From positions 60,035,938 through 60,099,937 of the forward strand of contig CM076259.1 of NCBI GenBank assembly GCA_038380795.1: a stretch of DNA of 64,000 nucleotides. Direction: 5' to 3'. The notes under the pieces were generated by a model, which was given only the letters and a program-made list of their open reading frames with translations, had not been told where the DNA came from and made no database searches. A program made the translations under genes and the position numbers. The stretch comes from Pyrocephalus nanus (Eukaryota; Chordata; Aves; Passeriformes; Tyrannidae). Positions 13,652-26,600 of this stretch are shown piece after piece; the first letter of the stretch is position 1, and every line of letters begins with the position of its first letter.

Positions 13652-13811
13652 TTAGAGCCTTAAAAGTGAGTAGGAATGCCCTAAAATTAATAGGAAATTT
13701 TATAACTAACCAATGAAGAGATTTCAAAGCCAAGGTAATTTGATCAAATTCTCTGAGTTCAGCTGACATCCTCCCATATCACTCTGTATCAGCTGCAATC
13801 TTTTAATAGCA
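13652..13811 (+). mobile_element. Possible ancient L2-type LINE relic
   Basis: GAGCCTTAAAAGTGAG, then CCCTAAAATTAATAGGAAAT, AACCAATGAAGAGATTTC, TCTGTATCAGCTGCAATC and TTTTAATAG follow an order I associate with old L2/Rex-type LINE sequences of vertebrates. This is from memory of the pattern; no alignment was run. Confidence 0.4.
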
Positions 13812-16599
13812 CAAGCCGTGAGGTACAAAAATAATGCACCACAATGACATACAGTTCCCTGAAATATAACTGAACTTTCATTAGTCAAGTTATTCCATAA
13901 GAATAATCACTTTTGGATTAATACAGTTATATTCTTTAGTATTTTTGTATAAGCCTGACCTACAATATTTGACATGGTGGGGAAAAAAAAAAAATAGAGT
14001 GAGAAAACCCCCAAATATAGTGATTATGAAAATCAGACTTTTCTTGAGAATGCGAGAATGGCAAGGGAAATTACCTATGAAAAGTATGTGGGAATACAGC
14101 ACCTTGGCTTCAGATTGAGTGGCTTAAACAAAATCAAAACTGTGGCTTACTTGCCTTCTCTTTTATTTCCTTTTTTTTTTTTTTTTTTATACGAACTGGT
14201 TCTGCTTAAAGGGAACAAGCACTTCCACATGCTGGTGCACTGGAACCTCTGATGTGAGAACTGTTTTCATAGTTAAGGTGTGACCTCTACACGTCCCCCA
14301 GATCATAACCAGAAGGCAAAGAACATTGGCTGGGTTGTCAAAACCTGGCATTTGGCAGAGCAGAAACCAGATCTTCCTCTGAAAACACCAACCCAGCCAC
14401 AGGATTTCCACTGCAGGAGACAGCTCCCCTTGGGCTCATGTGGGAAGGGCACAGCTATGCACACCCTGCCACAAGACAGGAATCTAGGGGGAGTTCTGGT
14501 TGAGCCAGCCCCCTCCTCCTTCATAGCTGCAATAAACCCCCATAAACTAGATATGCCCTGGAACTTGGCAGTTTTACTTATATTTAGATGTCTTATGCAG
14601 TTTCAGCAGCAGCTGAAAGCACCTGTCATAGCTGGAGTTGCACAGACCCTTTCACAGGGTTGCAGTGATCTTCAGAGAAAAATATATAGGAATAAACACA
14701 CCATGTTACAGAAAAAAAAAAAAAAAAGAAAAAAAGAAAAAAAAAAAGAATAAGAAAAGTTAAGGGCATCTAGGCTTGATTTGGGAAAACATCAGGAATG
14801 AAAAGCCAAAACACACTGGGTGTTTGTGAGTGCTGTAAAAGGAGCAACGTGCTTATTGGAGCTGAGGAGCAATTTACTCATCTGGAGTACTTCCTGTCAC
14901 GTTTAAGGACCTGAAACACATTCTTAGATCACCAATAACGGAAAGAGTGAAAGTAGTACTTACAGGAGGACTGATATTTTTCCAGATCAAACTACTGGGG
15001 TTAAGAGCCCCTCGGTGCATCCAGCTGGGATGGAGGCAGCCTTGAGATTCCTCCTTGCTCACACATCTGAAAAGATGCATGAATTCTTAATTTACAATAA
15101 TTATTCAGACATCCAGAGGTTTTTTCTGTCTCAAGGCCCAGATCTGCCCATCTTTTTCATGTACAACTGCAGCCCTTAAAGAGTAAATGACAACTGCGTG
15201 CAAGGTAGGCAAGAAAATCTGAGTCTGACACCAGAACTATGGCCCTGGGACACCCAAACCCTGATTAGACAGAACCAAAACCAGTTGCTGCCTAAATTCC
15301 AAAGCACCCACCATCCTACTGTTTACCCTCCAAGAAGCCTGGTGTCCTCGTTCTCCTGCATGTTATTCCGAGGAGCCCCACAGTGAGCAAGTCAGGGGTT
15401 GGATTCACCCAGACAGGAGGTGAATTCAGCTTTGCCATCAGCTTCCAGATGTACTTGAGCATTTCCCGTTGAACACTCCTATTCTATCTATAAAATACTT
15501 ACAGCAAGTTTCTGCATGGATAGGAAAGAAAATTGCTTTTAATAAATATCAACGATACCATTATTTTGCAATGCAGAGGAATCTCAAAATATCCAGGACC
15601 TAAAGCGTGTACCTAAAGCAGCCCATGGTATTCCTGACAGTGGTTGGGTTGGCTCCATGGACCTCAGGACTCCAGGATTAACTCTAGTAGCTAATAACTG
15701 CTCAGCTTCAGTTCAGTAAACCCTCTTGGAACAAATCGCACACAATTTTCTAAGTTCTTGGGAGAAAGCAAAGAGATTAATAACAGCCAGCATGCATCAA
15801 ACAGATCTAATTGTATTGAGTTATATCAGACCAATCTAAATGTGTTTTTTTTTTTTTTCATTACAAGATAGTGGGAGAATCAGTAAATGTCACATATCTT
15901 GACTTTTTACACCTTGGAAAGTATTGTCTAGGTTAAATTATTTGAGGTGGTTGCAAGAGCGGCTCCAAAATCATAGCTGGAGAGCAGTTTTTAGTGCCAT
16001 AGTCTCATGTCACAGATGGAAAGGATGCTCAGGCAGTGGTCTGTGTGCTCTGCCCCAGTTTTGATGGCACTTCACTTTTTCCATAATAACCTGGGAACAG
16101 AAAAGAAGGGACCTTTGCTAGTGATGTGAAGATGGAAGAGGTTACATGTAGGTTAGTGCATTGACTAGGAATTAAAAAAAACAGTAATTTAAGAAATACA
16201 CGGCAAAACGGCATGACTAAGATTTGACTAGTCAAATACAACGTTCTGTATTGCACAGTATAAAACACCTTCACACAGTCACACCAGGGAATTATCAGGT
16301 CAGGAGGAGTTTTTGGGGAAGTCAGCTACAGGCTGAGCATAACTTGATGATATCTTGTTGCTGGAAAAAAATTAAAGTCTTGTACTGGATGTTTAAATGT
16401 GTTCCAGTGCAAAACCACAAGGTTATTCTGCTCCGCTGGATGATCTTCTCTCAAAGCTCTCAGTGGGACTGAACTGCACATTTTGGGCAACAGTACTTCA
16501 AACACAAGCTGTATGATGGGTGGACCAAACAGGGCAGTCAGACAAGGGCAGTCAGGTCTAGTAGAAAATTACTTAGTGGTAAAGTGAGAAATTAGACCT
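13812..16599. other. Gene-free flank
   Basis: Unique sequence with mononucleotide tracts: T18 at 14171-14188, an A-rich tract with scattered G at 14711-14759, and T near 15845-15859. No gene is recognised. Confidence 0.6.
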
Positions 16600-16785
16600 T
16601 AGGGCATGGAAGGCTTTTAAAACTGAATGTAAGGAAACACTGGAGAAGACTAAGAAAGTTGTGGTTTCTCCATCTCTGAAGAGATGACAGGTGAGCAGAC
16701 ACCTGTCAGGAATGATGTTGCCCTTGTGCAGAAGATAGACCAGAGACCCTTCTACTGCAGAGTAGGTGCATTCCATGGGACAGGA
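16600..16785 (+). mobile_element. Ancient CR1-like 3' relic
   Basis: TTGTGGTTTCTCCATCTCTG, then AGACACCTGTCAGGAATGAT and a TAGACCAGAGACCCTTCTAC block follow the order of an old, diverged CR1 3' region in sense orientation. The typical tail is not preserved, and edges are approximate. Confidence 0.6.
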
Positions 16786-19700
16786 AGCATTTCAGAGAGC
16801 TCAGGGCATGAAGCCAGACTCTTGGCTCAAGGGAACCAGAACTCCAATCTTAAAAATGTGGTAGAAGCGCTCCATCCTTTGCTTTGGATGGGTTGCAGAT
16901 GTAGGTTGCTGCAGCTGTGTGCCAGAGACATGGCAGATGGACGACCTCTGAAAGATAACATAGCTAATACTGATGGAGATGAAGGGTTGTTAGCAGGAAA
17001 AAGAAAAGCAGTAGGTAATCTCCAGGAAAGCAGATAACTGATTTACCTCTCCTAGAATGTAAAGTTGGGGATGATTGTACTGTGCAATAAAACTGTTTCA
17101 ACAATAATCTGTAATTCTTGCTCCCCAGGAAAGATGCAGGTTTAAATTTGTGGATGTGTGTAAGTCTCCCAGCTCTGAAGTACGCTGTCTTTGTTTCACA
17201 CCTGAAGAAGGATTTCTGAGCCTGAGTACTTAAAACATTTTTCACAAATAAATCAGTTTGTTTTACAGAAGGAACTGTGTGTATCTAACCATCACCTTAA
17301 CATCTTGCCTCAGAAAAAAAATCATTTCTGTTTTATGCAACAATATAGAGAATCATACATGGAAAAATGGGCTGGAAGGATCCTTTTGTCCATGGAAAGA
17401 TTAAACATATTTATCTCATTTCTGGTGAATGCCCTTCTCAAATGATCTTAAAAATATGCATCAGTGGAGATCCTGCATATTTCCTAAGCAGTTTGTTTGG
17501 ATGTTTCATTACCCTTTCCTGCCAACAACGTTTCCTAATACCTAATCCATATTTTCACTGATGTAGTTTAAGGCCACAGCACACTTTACACAAGACCCCT
17601 GTGTACATACTTAATACATTATTGGTTTGGGTTTTTTTAAAATCCTAATGATACCAACTTTATCAACTTGATTATTCCTAAATTCAGTACTCCCTTTTGT
17701 CACTTTCCATAAATATCTGTGAGGACTAAGTGCAGCCAGGTCATGTAGCCACAGTGGTGTAGCCTCTGAGCCCTCATAAAGTTAAATATACATTTAAATA
17801 TAATTTCACCTTTTCATTTTCAGACAAAAATGAATGCCAAAGAAGACTCCAATTGCACATACCAGCCATAGCAGGAGAGCTGGCATCTCAGGCTTCATGC
17901 TCAGCTGACTGAAATGCTGATTGAGTCACTTAAAATGTACAAATATACATATATACATACACATATATATCTCAAGAGTTTAAGAGCTCAAGGGAGGAAA
18001 AGCCAAAACAACAGGAAGTTTCTAAAAGAAGGAGAATACTTCCCTTCCCCTAAAAAAAGCCAAACCACAGCAGCCCACTTCCCCACTCCAAAAAAAACCC
18101 CAAACAAAACCAACAAAAAAACCCCCCTATCCAACACAGAAACACAACATGTGCAAGGTCTGTTTTGCATGTCCTGTATCCTCAAAGGCCTGGTGTTCTC
18201 AAAGAGCTATTGACTGCCAAGGACTTTTGAGAGGAGACATGAACAGCAGCAGGGGAAGCCCCATTTTCACTCTCCTCTGTTCATTCGTGTGCTCTGGCTG
18301 TGTTATGGCTCAGAGGCTTATACCAGTGCAGCCAATGCAGAACCAGTCAAGGAACATCAAGTAGTACCTCTAGTTTTAATTGTAACCTTTTGAATTTTCA
18401 CTGCTCAGGAAGAACTTCAGCCTGGCAGTGTAGAGACTGGTTGGTTCACTTACAGACCAGATGCACTAGGAGATGGGTGATGCCAAATCTGACAGCGCAG
18501 AAGAGGGTTGAGGTTCCCCAGGCAGGGATAAAGTAAGGGTTAATGACTCTCCACCCCAGCTACAGACCTTTTGGGCAGTGATTGTCACCATGAGAAGGTT
18601 TTAACCCTGCAGCTAATCACTGCGTTTCACAACTTCTCAGCATGCACCCAGTGGAAACCTCTGCCAACCAGTGAAGACAGGATTGTCTATACATCTGGAC
18701 TGGGAACGGTCACCTGCAGCTGCCTCTATGCTCAGAGAACACGGTCTTTGTTTCACAGACCATCGACCTCCATCCCTCCTGTTAGGCAGATATGTTTGTT
18801 GGCTCAGATTTCAGACCAGGCCCATCTTGTCCCCAAAAGATAGTTTGGGGATCGCAGCTCACGTGAGGTGGTGGCAGCCAGGTATGGCTCCTGCCCTTGC
18901 AGGGAGCCCTGGTTAGACCTCTTCAAAATAATGTACACCACTGTGTATTTTTGCAATTCAAGCTGCAACAGGTACAGAGGACAGAGATGGGCAGTAACAT
19001 TTTTTTTAGAATTCTTTAACAAACACATTATAAAAGCTGCAGAGAAAACCACGTGTTTGCATGCAGACATATTTTTCATCCTGAAGAAAAAAAAATATTT
19101 GGTTCCATTTTGAAAGGTGAAAACCATGTGGTAGCTAGTTAAACAGCACATGTGATTAATAATTTACCCCAGCAATTTAGGACTTGAAGCCTTTACTCGG
19201 GTGATAGCAGGAACAAGTGAAAGAGAGCCATGCAATCCATGCATGCTGCACTGGGACCCACTGATAACACGTGTCCTAGGTCAGAAGGGGAAATGATTTA
19301 CAGCTGTTTCAAGCTGGAATACCACAAAGTTTGGAGGGAGTGGCAAACCTTGCTAGCTACCATCATTCATCTCTCCTGTCTCCTGCGTTAGTCTCTAATT
19401 TTGGAAGTCCATTTCTTTTAAGAGCCATCATTATGTTTTCAATCTACAAACCTTTCAGTTTCTCTCGAGAACCAAATGTGGAAAAAACCCCCCAACTTTT
19501 CAGAGCTCAGGAGGAAATGATGGGTTTGGTGTGATCATTTCTTTCTAGGAGATGGGTTGGCAAATGATTTCTGAGAACAGGCTCAAGTCAGTGTGAGCTT
19601 TGTGTTCAGCAGTATTTCCAGGGAATTTACACACCTGTCACCTAATTGCCTCTTCCTTTGTAAAACAGAAAATGACAAACCCAAGCCATTTGCTTTCATT

Positions 19701-20577
19701 GTATTTTTTTTCCTTTATAACAAAATGCTTGACACCCTTTTGAAAAGAAATAGCAGATTTCCTCCATGCTTTGGGATTCAGCACAGGCTGCAGTCTCTAA
19801 GGTGTAAGTAGAGTGGGTTTCCTTTGAGTTGTTTGTGGTATCAGACAGTGCAATGTATTATTAAAATCCAATTTAAACTTCCTACTCTCAGGTGCCAGAT
19901 GGCCAAACAATGTTTGCAGTTCTGGAGGAGAACTGGGATGGGCTTGTCACATGCTACTGCTGTTGTCACATCCATCTAAATAGAAATTTCTAATGTCACT
20001 TTGGTTTTTAAATAGTTGGAAGCCTGATGGTCAACTTGGCTTTAGCACATATAAGTGCCTTACAGGTCTCCATCATAATGCACAAACACTCCCGAGTTCC
20101 TGCTTACCTTTTGCAAAACTGAGGTTGTCCTTAGCCAGTGGTGTATATTAATATCAATTTGTATATTGTGCTTGGCCTTAATATTTGTATCTTGTTCCTC
20201 TGTCCTCATTGAAAAGCTATGAGAAAACAGATATGCAACATGCACAAAAAGACTGCATTTCCAAGGCCTGACCAGACTTTTCAGTTCAAGACTGATCATG
20301 AGAGTGAGAGTGCTCATTAAACAATAAAAAGAGAGAAGTTTCTTATATCTCCAGGGTTCAGGGGATTTCTGCCAGGAAAGTTTTTACTTTTTTCATCTGT
20401 ATGTATTTCTCACTGCTATTTTCTATCCTCTATTACATTCCCCATTGCTTTGTAATCGAGGTTTTTTTAGAAGATAGGACAAGTTTTGAGCTGGCAGGGT
20501 TACAAGGACTAGAAAATTATATAGGATGTGGCTTGGAAGGAATTTAGCCCAACGACATCCTGGCTGCATTATAAGCC

Positions 20578-20580
<3 letters not shown>
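16786..20580. other. Gene-free flank
   Basis: Unique sequence with a short TA/CA dinucleotide tract at 17937-17972 and an A/C-rich tract at 18081-18128. No gene or transposon is recognised. Confidence 0.6.

Positions 20581-20611
<31 letters not shown>
20581..20611 (+). repeat. Uninterrupted A31 tract
   Basis: Thirty-one consecutive A residues follow GCATTATAAGCCCTT. CR1 elements do not end in poly(A), so this is either a simple repeat or the tail of an unrecognised retrocopy. The preceding 100-200 bp do not resemble a gene I know. Confidence 0.9.
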
Positions 20612-20615
<4 letters not shown>

Positions 20616-23600
20616 GCCTCCAGATCACATATGGAGCAGGACATCCCCTCTGGAGAACTGTCCCATGGTTGTCCCTGGGACAAATGGGATGGGGCAGAAG
20701 CAGTTGCAATGTGATTACAAGGGATGTGGGCACATACTTACCTACAGTCCCATGGGCTGGAACACCTCCACTGTGCTCAGCTGTACACCTGTCTCCTCCA
20801 GGGAGGGATGTTCTGATGCTTTGGGTTCAGAAAGATCACACAGGCACTTCACCACTGAAGGCTCCATGCCTCTGAGTGTTGCCTGCATTTTCCCCTGAGA
20901 AAGGAGCCAAAAAAATCTGCCCATGAGGATGTCTCATGGAGCCTCCTGCAGGCTTTCTCTATGTTTTTCTTTCAGAAAAACAAAGATCAAACTGGGTTTC
21001 TCATCTGTCATAAGGGGAAAGGTGATCCCCCCCATGGGAGGTAGGAATGGGAAGAACCCCAACCTTTACAAGAGGATCATTGTATTAGGATTGGGAAACA
21101 CTCAAACTACTGGGAGGCACAATCTGCCCCTCTCACAGCTAGCTCAGTGTGTTCAGTAGCATGGCAACATGACTGAGACATCTTTCTTGAAGCTAATACC
21201 ACATGGGGGGATTAACTGCAAGCAAGCAGGCAACAATAATGGGCTCATTGAAATTCAAGGAGAGCTCTGCTTCAACCACACTGAAATACCCCTTCTCCAC
21301 TTCGAGCTTCTCTCCCTGCTGCAGGAGTAGGTGTCCTGCCTGCATGGCACGGAGTAGTCCCCCCTTTTTGTGGCAGTTGTCACCAGCATGATGCCTGACA
21401 GCAGTACTTCCAGGAGGTGTCAGAAAGTGATGTGAGACAGTGGGATAATGTCAGGGAAGTCCCTAACCCATCACAAAGTTGGGGCAGGAAAAGGAGAGCA
21501 GGGAGGGAGTGTGAAACTGGGGGCAGGTGGCAAATTGGGATGTAATTCCCAGCAGGGTTTCCTGGAATAATCTGACCAACACAGAGCAGAGAGGGGATTT
21601 ATCCCCTCCTCCTCCTCCCTGCAGGCCCCAGAATAAGTTAAACAAGATGTCAGATGTTTCTATTTTAAGAATAACCAGGAAGGCTGGCAACTACGAAAGG
21701 AAAAGGAGGGGAGGGCAGAAGTTGTCTAGTAAAATTAGCAACACATTTTCCTCCCTGCCTTCCAGAGAGCATGCCCCCTTCCAGCAAGTCAGGGTCTGCA
21801 CAGCATAAATTATTCCTGTCTACATTTGAGCCTGTGCTGTTGCTTCTGCCAAGTGTTTACTCTTGAGTGCCATATTTTTTCAGGCGCAGATGACACTGGG
21901 TGACACGTGTCATCGCAGTACGTGCCCCTGAAAAATATGTGCTGTGAAATTGCACTGACATTCTCCAAGACAGGCTGCTCACGTGCGCAGAGAAAGGAGT
22001 TGGAAGGTCTTGGTCAAGAGATCACTTGTCTGTCCCACCGTGGCAAAGCTGGACTGTGGACTGGGTAAGATCCCTGCTGCAAATGTCACCACATTCACAG
22101 ATCATCACTGAGCTGTACTTGTATAGATAAGATCTCTGGGCACCTCCTGCTCCAGATATTATTTCACTGTTTCTTCCCCCATGAATGAGACCTGTCCTCA
22201 TGGCAGTGAGTAAAGCCATAACTTCATCATCACAGATTCCTTAACATACGGAAGCTGCATCAGGCACAGCACGGTGATTATGCACCACCAGCAATCACCA
22301 TAAGGGTGAAAGAGGGATACTGGATAAATATCTGACAGCTATTTACATTTTTCCAAACCCACATTCCTGTTAACCCCTTTTGGACACATGTCTCAATGAG
22401 TCTGGAGCTCTTCAAAAAGGTTGGATGATCCAGTTTTGGTCATATTCAGCTTGCTGAAAGCCCATATCCACTCAGTGTGATTGACAAACTAAATCACTTG
22501 AACAGTCTGCAGATCTCTTTTGTTTGTGTCAGGTAATAGACTTTAATGGCTGTTGATGCAATGGGTGTATTCTGTCATCAAAACAAGGAATTCTGGGCTT
22601 GGCACACTCACCTGACTCCTAATCAGCTTTGGGCTTCACCTACTCATACGTTTCCGTTCAAACTAAAGCACACAGATTAAAATAAACCACATATTTAAAG
22701 AGAGGGCTTTAGACCCCCAATTACGGAAAAGCATTTTACGTTAGTGTCTTAAAAACCAGCGTGTTAAGGTTAGAAATGTTCTTGTTTCATTTCTCTGACA
22801 ACATATGGCCGAAGTCAACGAGAGGTTGATGCGAGTGTTTGATATATGGCAGCCCAGCATGATCTCATCTTAGGGAGGTCACGGGACTAGAGCATAAAAC
22901 AGTCAGATATGATTAACATTAGGTACTATATCTGTGCCAAGCTGTACTGGTCTGTTGCTGTGACTATAGATAGAAAGCCAAAGTTGGATGAAGGTCAGAC
23001 TGTTTAGACAGTCAAAACCTGTGACATCCTACCCTACGTGGTGCCACTGGCAGAGGAAAGTCACTTGTCCCAGAATGCCTCTCACTGCCATCAGCGCTAT
23101 TGTGCCTCAAAGCTTAGATTCACCCAGCACACCTGTCTGCTGCAACAGCACGCAGCAAATGGAGGAGGACATCTGTGCTGGGGAATTGGTTTCTGCCATT
23201 TTCTGCTATTTTTGCATGGTAGCTGTGAAAGCTTCCAGAATGAGACGCATTGCCACAATTAAACTGAACGCATTTAATAGCAAACTATTGCAAATTGCAG
23301 AGTGAAGCCACTTCATATTTCCATGGGGCTTGCTAGAAAAATAGCTCCAATTAATGAGGCACATTGTAGACTTGTTTATATTCAACTGATTTCTGTTCAA
23401 GCACCAAATTATCTGTTTGTGATTATGAGGCCAAATTCACCCTGTAATTTTTCTTTTAGCCTTGTTTTACTGCCTGGCCTATTCTGCTGAGCAGAGGAGT
23501 TATTCATGAAGTAAAACCTCCCTGTCCTCGCTCCCAAGCTTCAATGGAGTTTACAGGTGTTGCACAAAGTCACAGCATCCTGTAAATAACTACTCCTTGG

Positions 23601-26600
23601 TAGTATCAGTTTCCAGGCTAGGAGTCAGCAGGCAGAGGGCGGGGTGACCATCCTGGCTTGGCTTGCTTTTCCCTGGTCTCCTTAACCAGAAACTAAGCAG
23701 CGAAGATATTCTGGAGCGGTAAAATTCATTTCATAAGCGTGCACCAGCTTCAGACAGAATTTAGGTTTTGACATGTGGAGGAAAAGAGCCTGCTCTGCTT
23801 TAAGACCTGCCCCATGGCATTCACAGTGAAGCCCATCCCTGGTGTGCCCAGGCCATCCAGGTCCCAGCACTGTAAGTGAAACCACCTAACACTGAAGTAC
23901 CCTGCCTCGAAAAGCAGTAGAGGTTGCATCGGTGGTTTTGCTCTCAGCTACAAGTAGTGTTCCCAGTGAAAGAGGCGCAGGTGAATTTTTGTGTGCTCTT
24001 TGTGCAGTATTTCGGGCAATTCAGGCCTTGTAATAATGTTTCACTGCATGTTTTAGAACAAGCCATGTCCCAGGCACTTATCACCATGGGCACACTGGGC
24101 TTTCTTTCTGTGCAAGCCGTGATGAGGCAAAGATGAAAAGAGACAGAATAGTTCTGTGTTACAACCCTGAATTAGGGCAAATTGCCCCACCCATTATATA
24201 TTTGTCTTCACTTATGCCACATAAGCAGCACCAATCTCAGAACATCAAGCTTCTCTTTTCCCTTCCATAGGCTGCTGGAAGATGCAGCCCAGCAGCAGAA
24301 CCCTTCATGACGGCATCGACACCCAGTGCACACCTTAGTGCCCACTCCCAAGCACAGGGATACAGGACTTCTCATTTCCACAGTAACAATTGCACAGACT
24401 GTATATTTACAGTCTCCCACAAATGTGCTGAAGAGGAAGAGATCACAATATTAGTGCCAACCAGAAGAGCAGCACTGTGGCTGTGTGATTCCACTTGTTG
24501 CTCAGATGCCTTTTATTTTTGGTGCCTGTCCTAGCAAACGATCTCCCCCTATCCTGTTTCTACTCCAGCCCTTCAGGCACAAACTCAGAGAACAGTCAGG
24601 CCATAAGTTCAAGCCTGTACTTATAACATGAGATGTGCAGGAGACCAGGTCACTGGAGCAGGCTGCACTTTCCTGAAAAACTAAAAGATACTCCAAGGGT
24701 CCCAAGGATAATTAGGAATTGCCAGTACAGGGGTACTGTGGGGTTGGATCTGCAAGTTTGCACCTTGCAGATAGGGAGATGTGTTGCTTCACTGCCACTG
24801 GACACACTTCACCTCCTCCTCCAGTAAGCCTGCACACCTCGGCAGGGCTCAGTAAGGGACGGGCAAAACTGCCCACGGCTAAATTCAGGTCAGATCTTGA
24901 GTCTCTGCTGTTTCACCTGTTTTGATTTTAGTGGAAATACCTCCATTTAATTATACTGGTAAAAGCATGTCAGATAACATTCATCATTGTTTCTTCTACA
25001 GGATTAAAGCATGGGTACCATTTGCTATTTCAGATTTTCCCCACTTTAAAATTTGTATAGTTTATCCATTTCTCCTTGGAAATAAAGTCCAAGTAAAACA
25101 CAGGCAGACATCAGCAAGACATACCAGGAGCAAACTTACTCCGGAGCATACCAGTGGGCAAAGTGCACCCAAGTGCCTCCTTTGATTTTAAGTAAATATA
25201 TCTTGGAGACATTTTAATGTGTGGAAAAAAACAGCCTATCGACCTCTTAGGTTCTATTGGTCCCGTTCATTTTTCACATGGAGCCGTAATCCTTACCAGT
25301 GGTAACTAGTTGGGATGTTACAAATAAAGGATTATACCTTCAGGTGAGGCAGAGCTTCTTATGAGCTTACTGAGCAGCTATTATAGATCCTGATCTCATG
25401 CAGAAATTACATGCACATCAGGACGTGTGCATTATTTAAGATGGAGCAGCAAGACTGCAGATGGGTAGATCTTCAGGTAGGTCTTCTAGCTCGGAAAATA
25501 CTAATTACTGTCATTCCCATGTAGCCATCCAGTGCTGAGGTGGGGAAAATTATGCATAGGGCATTAGGTGGTCCTACAGATAAACTTTTAAAACACAGTA
25601 TTCAGCAGGGAAGCAAAAGTTATTATCAAGATGTGTTTCTTATATGGTCTCAAGTGACCAATGCTGGATTTAGGTTGATGCTTTGGCAGGTTGCAGTTGT
25701 TAACCCTGCAGTCAGGTTATTCCATTTGGATGTGTCTGGCATGTTGCAAGATTTCAAGAAGAAAGTGCGCTTACATTTTTAATGTGCATCCTGCTGACAA
25801 ACCACCTTTCCCTGTGGGACAAGCAGGGCTTGAGGAGGGAAGACTAGGAAAGAGGATAAGTAATTCATCTCAGTTGGATAAACTCACTGATTTCATGTGC
25901 ACAAGATTTAAAACAAACAAACAAATAAACAAACCTCATCATTGTAATGTAATTATTTCAGTGAGTGGCAAAATGTCATTGTAAAAATAATATTAACCTA
26001 AGCCACATAATTTTTATCAGGATAATTGGTAAATCAGACCTCTATCTAATGTTTCTCTTCATAGAAAATTACAGCCTTGGAGAAGAACACTTTATAGCAG
26101 AGAAAGTCAGAGTGAGCACTGAAGAGCTGACAGCCCAGTCTGGAGACAAAGATTTCTTCTCATGGAAAACACAAGATTTTACCAGTGCTAAACTGATTTG
26201 GACTGTATGACAATCAAAGTAACAACATCTGTGGAGCTTAATCTGCCCTATAACCCAAAAAGTTACAAGAAGATTGCCCTTTCACCACACCTGTCATTGA
26301 AACGTGTAATATATATAAAAACATAAACTTGAAGGAAGTCTCCAATAATCACACTTTCCATCATCCCTCCCCCAGATAAAAAAGATCTGTCGCTGACACC
26401 AGATGAAGCCATTCCTAAGTCTTGTTTTCTTGCATCGCCCAGAATGAAAGCCTACTGTGAGGGCAAGAGCTTGGAGAGGCTGGTCTGCAGCTGTCCCCGA
26501 CAGCCTCTGTCATGGCTCCCATTTTCCATTTCCTCTTCTCCAAAAGGGAAGACAGACAGCTGTTTAGGAAGCTTTGAAAAAAATCTCATCAAGAATTTAA

